Shown piece after piece: positions 16,842 through 24,528 of a stretch of 64,000 nt of DNA; the stretch's first letter is position 1, and the number at the start of each line of letters is the position of its first letter. A program made the translations under genes and the position numbers. A model generated the notes under the pieces. It saw only the letters and a program-made list of their open reading frames with translations. It was not told where the DNA came from and did not search any database. The stretch is from an uncultured Sphingomonadaceae bacterium. GTDB taxonomy: Bacteria; Pseudomonadota; Alphaproteobacteria; Sphingomonadales; Sphingomonadaceae. The stretch lies in contig CANMWO010000002.1 in NCBI GenBank assembly GCA_947501695.1, forward strand, positions 372,001 through 436,000, in the 5' to 3' direction.

Positions 16842-17758
16842 TTATTCAAATACTCCAATTTCAAACCCGGGCGTTTCCAGCGGGTTTTGACCAGTTTTCC
16901 GGTTGCCGACAGACAGATATAGGCATCCATCATATCGTCGCCGCCAAAGCAGATATTGGTGGTGAAGATATCAGGCGTTTCCACAAATTCGACCAGCTCA
17001 CCGCCTGGCGAGATCACGCTGATCCCGCATTCACCGATAGTTGCGACACAGATATTGCCGCTTTCTTCCACCGCTAGGCTGTCGAAAAATTTATAGCCAG
17101 CAGGCCGATAGACCGGGATGCCGGGACCGCCCGGCCCCGCATCCGGTGCCACTTTGCCGGGCTCGGTAATGTTGAACTTCATCAAGCGGCAAGTGAAGGT
17201 TTCCGCCGCATAGAGCGTCTTGCCATCGGGAGACAGGCCGACACCATTGGGATTTTGCGAGGGGAAGACGACCTCTTCCATGTAGCTGCCGTCCGTTTTC
17301 GCATAAAAGATACCGACAATGTCGTGGATGCGCTTTTCATAGTCGGTTTTGCCATGATCGGTGAACCAAAAGCCGCCATGTTCATCAAACACAATGTCAT
17401 TGGGACCGCGCAGGACACAGTCAAAATCACCCGACTTATAAAGCACTTCGACCGCGCCGGTCACTGGATCAATCCGTTCGATCCGCCCGCCGTCATAATT
17501 TTTCGCAATCCCTGCTGGGGTCAGAAATCCGTTCGCTTCCTGATATTCAAAACCCCCGTTATTGCAGACATAGATTTTGCCATCCGGGCCCAGCGCCGCT
17601 CCATTGGGACCGCCGCCGGGCTTGGCTATCACATCCTTTGTACCATCCGGTGCGATGCGGGTCAGCTGCCCGGCTGCAATCTCGACCAATATGACGCTGC
17701 CATCCGGCATCGCAATTGGGCCTTCGGGGAACCGCAGGCCATCGGTGACAAGTTCCAT
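16838..17758 (-). CDS. SMP-30/gluconolactonase family protein
   Basis: Six-bladed propeller of the SMP-30/gluconolactonase/LRE family, 306 residues, hydrolysing a sugar lactone or similar ester. Metal-ligand positions are recognisable: Glu12 (LRFPEGP), Asn in GPNDIVFDEHGGFWFTD, Asn in NGVGLSPDGKTLYAAE, and Asp in DSLAVEESGNICVAT. The start at 17758 follows GAGAGG; a longer reading from 17788 is unlikely. It is transcribed divergently from the aldehyde dehydrogenase 84 bases away, so a shared regulator is plausible. Together with the HAD, aldehyde dehydrogenase and ThDP enzymes it looks like a catabolic set for an unidentified carbonyl or sugar-acid compound. Confidence 0.88.
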   Translation of the reverse strand: MELVTDGLRFPEGPIAMPDGSVILVEIAAGQLTRIAPDGTKDVIAKPGGGPNGAALGPDGKIYVCNNGGFEYQEANGFLTPAGIAKNYDGGRIERIDPVTGAVEVLYKSGDFDCVLRGPNDIVFDEHGGFWFTDHGKTDYEKRIHDIVGIFYAKTDGSYMEEVVFPSQNPNGVGLSPDGKTLYAAETFTCRLMKFNITEPGKVAPDAGPGGPGIPVYRPAGYKFFDSLAVEESGNICVATIGECGISVISPGGELVEFVETPDIFTTNICFGGDDMMDAYICLSATGKLVKTRWKRPGLKLEYLNK

Positions 17759-17842
17759 TTTTTTCCTCTCGATCTTTGTCACAGTCATTGCGGGAAAGCA
17801 GCGACAAGTCTAGTGCTGTCTCAACCGGTTACAGGAGCAACT

Positions 17843-19279
17843 ATGTCCAACACTTACCCCCCTTCCCTGCAACTCCATATTGACGGCGAATGGATTGATG
17901 TGGAGGGTCGCGATGTCCATCATGTCGTCAATCCATCCACTGGCGAAACCATCTCTGACCTACCCAAAGCGAGCAAGGCAGACCTTGACCGCGCGCTGGA
18001 TGCAGCGGGTCGCGCATTCCCGATCTGGCGCGATACGCCAGTCGCTGCGCGCGGGGCCATATTGCACAAAGCCGCTGACTTGATGCGGGAGCGCGCGCCA
18101 GAAATTGGCCGGATGATGACGGCTGAGCAAGGCAAGCCGGTGGGTCAGGCCACCGGCGAAGTCACTGCGTCGGCGGCGATGTTCGATGTCATGGCGGAAG
18201 AAGCCAAGCGTTGTTATGGCCGCGTGCTGGTCCGCCCGACCGGACAGAATAGTTTTGTGAAATATCAGTCAGTGGGTCCCGTGGCGGCGTTTAGCCCGTG
18301 GAATTTTCCGGTCTATACGCCAGCGCGCAAACTCGCGCCTGCTCTGGCGGCCGGTTGCTCGATAATCCTGAAGCCAGCTGAGGAAACCCCGGCCAGCCCG
18401 ATCGAAATGATCCGCTGTCTGCTCGACGCTGGCTTGCCCGCTGGCACCGCGCAGGTGGTGTTCGGCGACCCTTCCGAAGTCTCCTCCCACCTGATCGCGT
18501 CCGATACTATTCGCAAGATCAGCTTCACCGGATCGGTTCCGGTGGGCAGGCATCTGATGAAACTAGCGACCGAAAATATGCAGCGCACGACGATGGAGCT
18601 GGGCGGCCATGCACCGGTGTTGATTTTTGACGATTGCGATCTGGACAAGGCGGTCGATCTGCTCGCCACGCAGAAATTCCGCAATGCCGGACAAGTCTGT
18701 GTGTCTCCGACCCGCTTTTATGTGCAGTCCGGTATTTACGAACGCTTTGCCGAAGCCTTTACAAAACGCGCCGAAAAAGTTCGTGTGGGCGATGGCTTTG
18801 AAGATGGTATCGACATGGGCCCGCTCGCCAATCCGCGCCGACCCGAGGCAATGGAACAACTGATCGGCGACGCCAAGGCCAAAGGCGCAACTGTGCGTCT
18901 CGGCGGGGAAGCGATGGATAACGATGGTTATTTTTACCGGCCAACCGTGCTGACCGATGTCCCGCTACAGGCAGATATCATGAACAACGAGCCCTTTGGT
19001 CCCGTGGCGGCGATGCGCCCGTTCGATACAATGGATGAAGCTATTGAACAGGCCAATCGTCTGCCGCTTGGCCTCGCGGCCTATGCGTTTACAGACAGCC
19101 TGCGCACCGCCAACATAGTCGGCGATCAGATTGAGGCCGGCATGGTAGCGATCAACAATTTGACCGTCAGTCCCGGCGACGCACCCTTTGGCGGGGTGAA
19201 ACAATCCGGCCATGGATCAGAAGATGGCCCCGATGGATTAAAAGCCTATATGGTGACCAAAGCCGTTCACCAAAGTTGA
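17843..19279 (+). CDS. NAD(P)-dependent aldehyde dehydrogenase
   Basis: Aldehyde dehydrogenase of 478 residues, closest in layout to succinate-semialdehyde dehydrogenases. Visible are the nucleotide-site SPWNFP (about 151), KPAEETP (177), GS at FTGSVPVG (229), the general base Glu252 in MELGGHAP, and catalytic Cys286 in AGQVCVSPTR. PFGGVKQSGHG marks the C-terminal oligomerisation region. The start at 17843 is chosen for ACAGGAG and the family N-terminus (LHIDGEWID). The open frame extends far upstream on this strand, but that part is antisense to the SMP-30 gene. It is followed 11 bases later by a ThDP enzyme, so aldehydes formed by decarboxylation may be its substrate (inference). Confidence 0.93.
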   Translation: MSNTYPPSLQLHIDGEWIDVEGRDVHHVVNPSTGETISDLPKASKADLDRALDAAGRAFPIWRDTPVAARGAILHKAADLMRERAPEIGRMMTAEQGKPVGQATGEVTASAAMFDVMAEEAKRCYGRVLVRPTGQNSFVKYQSVGPVAAFSPWNFPVYTPARKLAPALAAGCSIILKPAEETPASPIEMIRCLLDAGLPAGTAQVVFGDPSEVSSHLIASDTIRKISFTGSVPVGRHLMKLATENMQRTTMELGGHAPVLIFDDCDLDKAVDLLATQKFRNAGQVCVSPTRFYVQSGIYERFAEAFTKRAEKVRVGDGFEDGIDMGPLANPRRPEAMEQLIGDAKAKGATVRLGGEAMDNDGYFYRPTVLTDVPLQADIMNNEPFGPVAAMRPFDTMDEAIEQANRLPLGLAAYAFTDSLRTANIVGDQIEAGMVAINNLTVSPGDAPFGGVKQSGHGSEDGPDGLKAYMVTKAVHQS

Positions 19280-19290
19280 GGATAAACAGC

Positions 19291-20955
19291 ATGGAAAAAC
19301 GTCCCTCAAATGCCCGAACGGGCGCGCAGGTTTTGGTCGATCAACTCGTAACCCAAGGCACCGACCGTATCTTCACGGTCCCGGGAGAGAGCTTTCTCTC
19401 CGTCCTCGATGCGCTGCATGATTGTGGCTCCATCGAGACCGTGTCGACTCGTCAGGATGGCAGCGCCGCGTTCATGGCCGAAGCCGATGGCAAGCTGACC
19501 GGCAGCCCCGGCATTGCCTTTGTCACCCGCGGCCCCGGTGCAACCAATGCGAGCATCGGCGTTCATACCGCGATGCAGGACAGCACTCCGATGATCCTGT
19601 TCATCGGCGATGTTGCGCGCGACGACCGTGACCGCGAAGGCTTTCAAGAAGTTGATTTTACTGCGATGTTCACCCCGCTCGCAAAATGGGCAGCGCGGAT
19701 CGACAATGCAGCGCGCATCCCTGAATATATCGCGCGCGCTTTTGATACAGCCAGCTCCGGGCGTCCCGGACCGGTTGTGCTGAGCCTACCCGAAGATATG
19801 CTGCGCGATGTCGTTGAAACGCTCGACCGCCCAAAAGTCGTCGCGCCGGTACAGCCCATGTGCCCCAATGCGATGACCACGCTGACCGACTTGCTGCGCG
19901 ATGCAACCGATCCGATTGCGATTATCGGCGGTGCTGGCTGGTGTGCTAGTGCCCGGGATAATTTCGCGGCCTATGCCGAGCGGATCGGCCTCCCCGTCGC
20001 TTGCGCGTTCCGGCGACAGGATAATTTTCCCAACACAAGTCCGGTCTATGCGGGAAATCTCGGCTATGGCCCTAATCCCAAGCTAGTCGAGCGGGTCAAG
20101 GCCGCTGATCTGGTCATCGCGGTCGGCGCACGGCTCGGCGAAGCAACTACCGATGGTTATACATTAATTACGCCGGATCATCCCGACCAGACACTAGTCC
20201 ATATCCATCCCGACCCGGATGAGCTCAATCACGTCTATCGCATCGACTTGCCGATTTGCGCTGAGATGCACGAATTTGCCGAACAGGCGGCCCTATGGGA
20301 CGATGATCTGCTAAGCTTTGACTCAGGCAAGGCGGCCCATGCCGACTATCTGGAGTGGACGACCGTCAAACCGACGGCGGCCAAACTGGATCTTGGTCCA
20401 TGTGTCGCGGCGATGCAGGACATGCTGCCTGCCGACACGATCATCTGCAACGGCGCGGGCAATTTTTCCGGCTGGTGGCATCGCTACTGGACCTATGGCG
20501 ACTTCCCGAGCCAGCTTGCGCCGACATCCGGAGCAATGGGCTATGGCCTGCCTGCGTCCGTGGCAGCAGCGCTGCGTTTTCCAAGCCGCGTTTCGGTGGT
20601 GATCGCTGGCGATGGTGATTTTCTGATGAACGGTCAGGAACTGGCAACCGCCGTCCAATATGATGCCAATTTGCTGGTGCTTGTCATCGACAATGGCAGC
20701 TTTGGGACCATCCGCCTGCATCAGGAACGTGAATATCCCGCCAGGCTATCCGCAACATCCTTGCAAAATCCGGATTTTGCGATGCTCGCGAAGGCCTATG
20801 GCGGCTGGAGTGCAACGGTTGAAAGCACGGAGCAATTTGAACCAGCTTTGCGAGAAGCAATGGAGCATGAAGGCCTGCGCCTGCTGCACCTTAAAACCGA
20901 TGTCGAGTTTCTCACCGCAGCGGGTGCGACAGTCAGCGGATTGCGCAGCAAATAG
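19291..20955 (+). CDS. ThDP-dependent enzyme, acetolactate synthase-like
   Basis: Thiamine-diphosphate enzyme of 554 residues with the three usual domains: pyrimidine-binding (about 12-175), central Rossmann-like (about 200-330) and ThDP-binding (about 370-530), with the cofactor motif GDGDFLMNGQEL ending in NGSFGTI. The start follows GAGGATAAACAGC. It could be a 2-oxoacid decarboxylase, carboligase or acetolactate-synthase-like enzyme; no small subunit is near. The position that normally holds the catalytic Glu touching N1' of ThDP appears as Asp56 (RQDGSAA, where relatives have RQEGGAA or RHEQGAA). It forms an operon with the aldehyde dehydrogenase and is followed by a REP-like hairpin pair. 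Confidence 0.88.
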   Translation: MEKRPSNARTGAQVLVDQLVTQGTDRIFTVPGESFLSVLDALHDCGSIETVSTRQDGSAAFMAEADGKLTGSPGIAFVTRGPGATNASIGVHTAMQDSTPMILFIGDVARDDRDREGFQEVDFTAMFTPLAKWAARIDNAARIPEYIARAFDTASSGRPGPVVLSLPEDMLRDVVETLDRPKVVAPVQPMCPNAMTTLTDLLRDATDPIAIIGGAGWCASARDNFAAYAERIGLPVACAFRRQDNFPNTSPVYAGNLGYGPNPKLVERVKAADLVIAVGARLGEATTDGYTLITPDHPDQTLVHIHPDPDELNHVYRIDLPICAEMHEFAEQAALWDDDLLSFDSGKAAHADYLEWTTVKPTAAKLDLGPCVAAMQDMLPADTIICNGAGNFSGWWHRYWTYGDFPSQLAPTSGAMGYGLPASVAAALRFPSRVSVVIAGDGDFLMNGQELATAVQYDANLLVLVIDNGSFGTIRLHQEREYPARLSATSLQNPDFAMLAKAYGGWSATVESTEQFEPALREAMEHEGLRLLHLKTDVEFLTAAGATVSGLRSK

Positions 20956-20961
20956 TATTAC

Positions 20962-21038
20962 GTGCTCCGCACGTGATGCGGAGCCCAGGATGAAAGGCCT
21001 GACGGCGAACCCCAGGCTCCGCATCAAGTGCGGAGCAC
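20962..21038. repeat. REP/BIME-like double hairpin
   Basis: Two inverted copies of one palindromic unit lie in the 279-base gap after the ThDP gene. Each copy is a hairpin (GCTCCGCA-N5-TGCGGAGC; 20964-20984 and 21016-21036). The copies are also complementary to each other over about 24 bases with one mismatch (20962-20985 against 21015-21038). This is the structure of a bacterial interspersed mosaic element and resembles the GC-rich intergenic repeats common in sphingomonads. It could also act as a bidirectional terminator between the convergent ThDP and EVE genes. The unit was not noticed elsewhere in this window. Confidence 0.75.
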
Positions 21039-21234
21039 AAACCCGCTATGTTGGCTTTTGTGAAAGCGGCTTTCCTGCAAAGCCCAGCCTGTGATATTGG
21101 AAAACTGCTCTTTCTCAGTCTTGAATATCCATGCGCAACGGTTCGTCAGAAGCCGTTATTTCTCTGACAAACCACGAAAATCTTTTCGCGCTTTAGCGGC
21201 TGTGACCCTGTGTGACCCTATTTTTAAAACCGAG

Positions 21235-21642
21235 CTAAGTTGCCATTTCCATAACCGCGCCCCATTCCTCTGCGGTAACCGGAACCACCGATAGCCGGGT
21301 CTGACGAATGATCGCCAGATTGGCGAGCTTCGGATTTTGCTTCATCTCTTTCAGCGGTACCGCTTTGTCCAATTTGCGAACCGGCTTCACCTTAACAGCT
21401 ATCCAGCGGCCCGTATCGTCAAACGGATCTGGAAATTCTTCCTGACTGACCTCCATGATCCCAACAATTTCCAGCCCCTGCCGCGAATGATAAAAAAAGA
21501 CCTGATCACCAACCTTCATCTTTTTCATATTATTGCTGGCTTGGGCATTTTTGACACCGTCCCAAGTGCCTTCTTTTTCAGCGATCAGATCATCCCAGCC
21601 ATAGGCATCGGGCTCTGACTTCATCAACCAATATTGTGTCAC
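21235..21642 (-). CDS. EVE domain protein
   Basis: EVE-domain protein of 135 residues, related to thymocyte nuclear protein 1. Family motifs are clear: QYWLMKSEPDAYGWDDL at the N-terminus, WDGVKNAQASNNM, GDQVFFYHS and IVGIMEV. EVE domains form a PUA-like pocket that reads modified bases in nucleic acids; the ligand here is unknown. The start is taken as GTG at 21642, with AAGGAG six bases upstream; the next Met would cut into the conserved N-terminus. Stand-alone EVE proteins are common in Proteobacteria and need not be tied to restriction or defence. Confidence 0.9.
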   Translation of the reverse strand: MTQYWLMKSEPDAYGWDDLIAEKEGTWDGVKNAQASNNMKKMKVGDQVFFYHSRQGLEIVGIMEVSQEEFPDPFDDTGRWIAVKVKPVRKLDKAVPLKEMKQNPKLANLAIIRQTRLSVVPVTAEEWGAVMEMAT

Positions 21643-21691
21643 TAAAGGCTCCTTCGCAAAAACAGGTGTCACCAATAGCCGCACAACCGCC

Positions 21692-21726
21692 AATAAAAAA
21701 GGCCCCGCCGGTTAGGCGAGGCCTTT
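21692..21726 (-). terminator. Rho-independent terminator of fasciclin gene
   Basis: AAAGGCC(C)CGCC pairs with GGCG(A)GGCCTTT around a 5-base loop; on the minus strand the stem is followed by TTTTTTATT. It lies 22 bases after the fasciclin gene stop and before the EVE gene start, so it insulates the two. Confidence 0.85.
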
Positions 21727-21747
21727 CACAACTTATGATGGATGCAA

Positions 21748-22311
21748 TTATCCAGGCATTACTACCGTGTCGATCCCGTGGATAACGCCATTGGTGGCAT
21801 CCACATCGACCAATGTGACAGTCGATTTTCCGCCAGCGGCATCTTCCAAAATAACCTTATCGCCATCCAAAGAGGCTTTGAGGGAGGCACCTTGGACAGT
21901 CGTCAAATTCGCTGAACCACCGCCATCGCTGATAGCTTTGGCAACATCTGCCGCCGTCAATTTACCAGCAACAACATGATAGGTTAGGAGCGCTGTGAGA
22001 TCGTCTTTCTTTTCCGGCGTCATAAGCGCACTCAAAGTTTCCTGATCAACTTTGTTAAACGCATCATTGGTTGGAGCGAAAACCGTGAACGGGCCATCGT
22101 CTGACAATGTCTGACCCAAATCAGCGAGCGTGACTGCCGTTACGAGTGTGGAGAAATCTTCATTACCTTGAGCGACGCCAACAATATTTGTCGGCTCAGC
22201 TACTTCCGTTACCTCCTCGGCAACCGCATCTGTGTCGGTGGCTTGTTCAGAACAGGCGGCCAAAGCAACAGTGGCGGCACTGGCCAGGAGGATCTTCGAA
22301 TAAATACGCAT
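21748..22311 (-). CDS. Fasciclin-domain lipoprotein
   Basis: Lipoprotein of 187 residues: signal peptide with lipobox LAAC (Cys20), an acidic Ala/Glu/Val linker, then one fasciclin (FAS1) domain (about 50-187) with both conserved boxes, FTVFAPTNDAFNKV and DVDATNGVIHGIDTVVMP. FAS1 domains mediate adhesion or surface binding. The start at 22311 is supported by AAGGAATATA upstream. It is monocistronic with a clear terminator. It probably sits in the outer membrane or periplasm. Confidence 0.93.
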   Translation of the reverse strand: MRIYSKILLASAATVALAACSEQATDTDAVAEEVTEVAEPTNIVGVAQGNEDFSTLVTAVTLADLGQTLSDDGPFTVFAPTNDAFNKVDQETLSALMTPEKKDDLTALLTYHVVAGKLTAADVAKAISDGGGSANLTTVQGASLKASLDGDKVILEDAAGGKSTVTLVDVDATNGVIHGIDTVVMPG

Positions 22312-22435
22312 TATATTCCTTTCACATTTAATCAAAATCTGACCGGACTGCGATCCAGAGTTTGAATGGTCCGAAATGGAGTTAATGCCCTGTTGAACAA
22401 GCGATTTGTCGACGAACCGAGGTAAAAATTACGAC

Positions 22436-23209
22436 CTACCGTTGCTCCATAAACATGAAGTCGCGATCATAGCTTTTCATATGCGCACCGCCGTCCACAA
22501 ACAGGGTCTGTCCGGTAACGCTTTTGGCCTCAGCCAGGTAACAGACTGCCGTTGCAATATCATCCGGGGATGACAATCGACCAAGCGGCATGAGGTCGGT
22601 TAAACGCTTCATCTGACCCGCTTCATACTCTTCTGTCGGGATCGTTAGCCCCGGTGCAACCCCGTTGACGCGAAGCTTATCAGCACAGGCTATTGCCAGC
22701 GTCCGGATGGATTCGGCGAGCGCCTGCTTGGACAAAGTATAGCTGAGTTGATCGCCATTGGGATTGCGAACCCGTTGGTCAACTATTTGGACTACCGCAG
22801 CACGCTGACCCTCAGAAAGACGCTGAGCCAGCGCGGTCGTCAACAAGGTCGGGACCATCATGTTGATTTTCAGATGGTTCTCCAACGATGCTTCGTCGAG
22901 CGTCTGGGCGTCATCATAGTCGAAAAGAGAAGCATTGTTGACGATAAGATCAGGAGCACTGCCAAATTGGCCAACAACAGCATCAAGCAGCTGGCTAGCG
23001 GCGCCATCCTTACCAAAATCAGCGACAAAACCTGACCAATTCGTATCATGCTCGCTCAGCGTTTGGGCAAGGGCCTCTTCTGGAGTGGCATCGCTATGAC
23101 CATGGAGCGCCAGAGCATAGCCGGCTTCTGCCAAGCGGCCTGCGATATGGGCACCCAATCGTCTTAGGCCGCCCGTTACCAGCGCCAGCTTCATCTTGTC
23201 ATCACTCAT
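22436..23209 (-). CDS. folM: Pteridine reductase-like SDR (FolM-type)
   Basis: Short-chain dehydrogenase of 257 residues. The cofactor motif is TGGLRRLG, i.e. TGx3RxG, which marks pteridine reductases (FolM, PTR1) and differs from the common TGxxxGxG. Further features are NNAS (about 90), catalytic YTLSK and the C-terminal GGAHM. Its start overlaps the stop of folB (ATGA), so the pair is co-translated. The context supports reduction of a pterin such as dihydromonapterin or dihydrofolate with NADPH. The symbol folM is by motif and context only; a generic oxidoreductase remains possible. Confidence 0.8.
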   Translation of the reverse strand: MSDDKMKLALVTGGLRRLGAHIAGRLAEAGYALALHGHSDATPEEALAQTLSEHDTNWSGFVADFGKDGAASQLLDAVVGQFGSAPDLIVNNASLFDYDDAQTLDEASLENHLKINMMVPTLLTTALAQRLSEGQRAAVVQIVDQRVRNPNGDQLSYTLSKQALAESIRTLAIACADKLRVNGVAPGLTIPTEEYEAGQMKRLTDLMPLGRLSSPDDIATAVCYLAEAKSVTGQTLFVDGGAHMKSYDRDFMFMEQR

Positions 23210-23577
23210 TTACGGGCTCGTGACATTGTAATGCCGATAGCCTCTCCTTTTTCGGAGATGAGCAGTTTCACAATCTTGACCGTAACCCGCAATATGGCTT
23301 TATCCTGCAGGAATAATGTCTCGATAATATGATCGGCAACCGCTTCGATCAGCTTGAAATGAACGCCCTCCGGCAAAGCGGTGGTCGCAGCATCTTTCAA
23401 GTCCATATAATTCTTGGAGCTTTCGAGCGGCGTATCCGCCTCATAGCGCTCCTGGATTTGAAGTTCAGCAGCAATAGAAATGCGCAGCGGCTGCGGCAAA
23501 TGGGTCTCTTCGGAATAGATGCCGGTCAGTACATCGACCTCTAGATCATTGACCTCTAATGTAAGTGTATCTGTCAT
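23206..23577 (-). CDS. folB: Dihydroneopterin aldolase
   Basis: Dihydroneopterin aldolase family protein of 123 residues (usual size about 120), converting 7,8-dihydroneopterin to 6-hydroxymethyldihydropterin plus glycolaldehyde in folate synthesis. Family features are visible: an N-terminal strand LEVDVLTGIYSEE, then the helix of NYMDLKDA, and the catalytic-region LIEAVADHIIETL. The canonical FolB opening is degenerate here (LTGIYSEE for a typical IGV/HxxE), so dihydromonapterin-related activity (FolX-like) is possible. It heads a two-gene operon with the FolM-like reductase. Confidence 0.82.
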   Translation of the reverse strand: MTDTLTLEVNDLEVDVLTGIYSEETHLPQPLRISIAAELQIQERYEADTPLESSKNYMDLKDAATTALPEGVHFKLIEAVADHIIETLFLQDKAILRVTVKIVKLLISEKGEAIGITMSRARK

Positions 23578-23643
23578 GGGATGTCTTCACCACTTTGAAA
23601 GCAAAATGGCAAGCCATGGTGTCAGTTTGTTAGGCTGGGGTTC

Positions 23644-24528
23644 TTACTTGGACCAACGCGCGTAGATCGCTGTCGGCAACAGCAATCCGCGCGCTTCTTC
23701 CCTTACCGCCAGTTCGCCAACCTCGATTTTTCCGCCCAAATGCGCCAGCTTCTCGTTGAGCAATGATCCCAAAGCCAGCGCCGACATGCGGACCGCATAA
23801 ACCGTTAGAAAGAGACAGCGGCTATTTTCGTCGAGCAGCTTTCCGCAACTCTCGACCAGCGGCGCTAGATCTTCTTCCAATCGCCAGATCTCGCCATCTG
23901 GACCGCGGCCATATTTAGGGGGGTCGAGAAGGATCGCATCATAGCGACGCTCTCGGCGCACTTCGCGCGCGGCAAATTTCGCGGCATCATCAATAATCCA
24001 GCGCACTGGGCGCTCCGACATACCTGAAAGCGCCGCATTATCTCGCGCTGCTGATACGGATTTCTTTGACGCATCGACATGCACGAGCTTGGCGCCTGCA
24101 GCAGACAGAGCCAGTGTCCCAACCCCTGTATAGCCAAAAAGATTCAGGGCCTGCGCATCCTCCATATCTTCCAAGTTTGATCGGATCCACCGCCAGACTG
24201 GGTCCATATCCGGGAAATAGGCAAGATGTCGAAAAGGAGTACATTGAGCCGTAAAAGTCACTTCTTCCCAGGTCAGCGGCCATCCCTCTTGGGGAACGGG
24301 CCGATTAAAGTGCCAGCGTCCGCCGCCATCATCGTCTGATGCGGGTACAAACTCGCCATCGGCTTGCCATTCATCTTGTGCCGGCGACCACATAGCCTGG
24401 GGTTCAGGGCGAATGAAATGATAGTCACCATAGCGTTCCAGCTTGCGGCCATCACCGCTATCAATCAGCGCATAATCGCTGCGCGGATCGCTGATCATAA
24501 CGCCAGGGCTTGTTGGGGCGTCAGCCAT
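23644..24528 (-). CDS. Class I SAM methyltransferase (RlmI-like)
   Basis: S-adenosylmethionine-dependent methyltransferase of 294 residues. The SAM-binding motif I is LNLFGYTGVGTLALSAAGA (about 128-146) with the acidic residue of motif II in VHVDASKKSV; the catalytic signature is LLDPPKYGRG (about 202), the form seen in the RlmI/RlmK 23S rRNA methyltransferases. There is no PUA domain, so it is shorter than RlmI. Likely substrate is RNA, but which is unknown. It overlaps the thrC stop by 8 bases and is transcribed with it. Confidence 0.85.
   Translation of the reverse strand: MADAPTSPGVMISDPRSDYALIDSGDGRKLERYGDYHFIRPEPQAMWSPAQDEWQADGEFVPASDDDGGGRWHFNRPVPQEGWPLTWEEVTFTAQCTPFRHLAYFPDMDPVWRWIRSNLEDMEDAQALNLFGYTGVGTLALSAAGAKLVHVDASKKSVSAARDNAALSGMSERPVRWIIDDAAKFAAREVRRERRYDAILLDPPKYGRGPDGEIWRLEEDLAPLVESCGKLLDENSRCLFLTVYAVRMSALALGSLLNEKLAHLGGKIEVGELAVREEARGLLLPTAIYARWSK

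Noticed and set aside
16221-16922. Plus-strand frame of 233 codons
   Set aside because: It is antisense to the HAD hydrolase and SMP-30 genes, both with recognisable motifs.
17255-17842. 196-residue N-terminal extension of the aldehyde dehydrogenase
   Set aside because: It is antisense to the SMP-30 gene, and a proper ribosome site and family N-terminus occur at 17843.
21235-21642. EVE protein as part of a defence island
   Set aside because: No restriction, McrBC-like or methyltransferase defence gene is adjacent; it lies among housekeeping genes.
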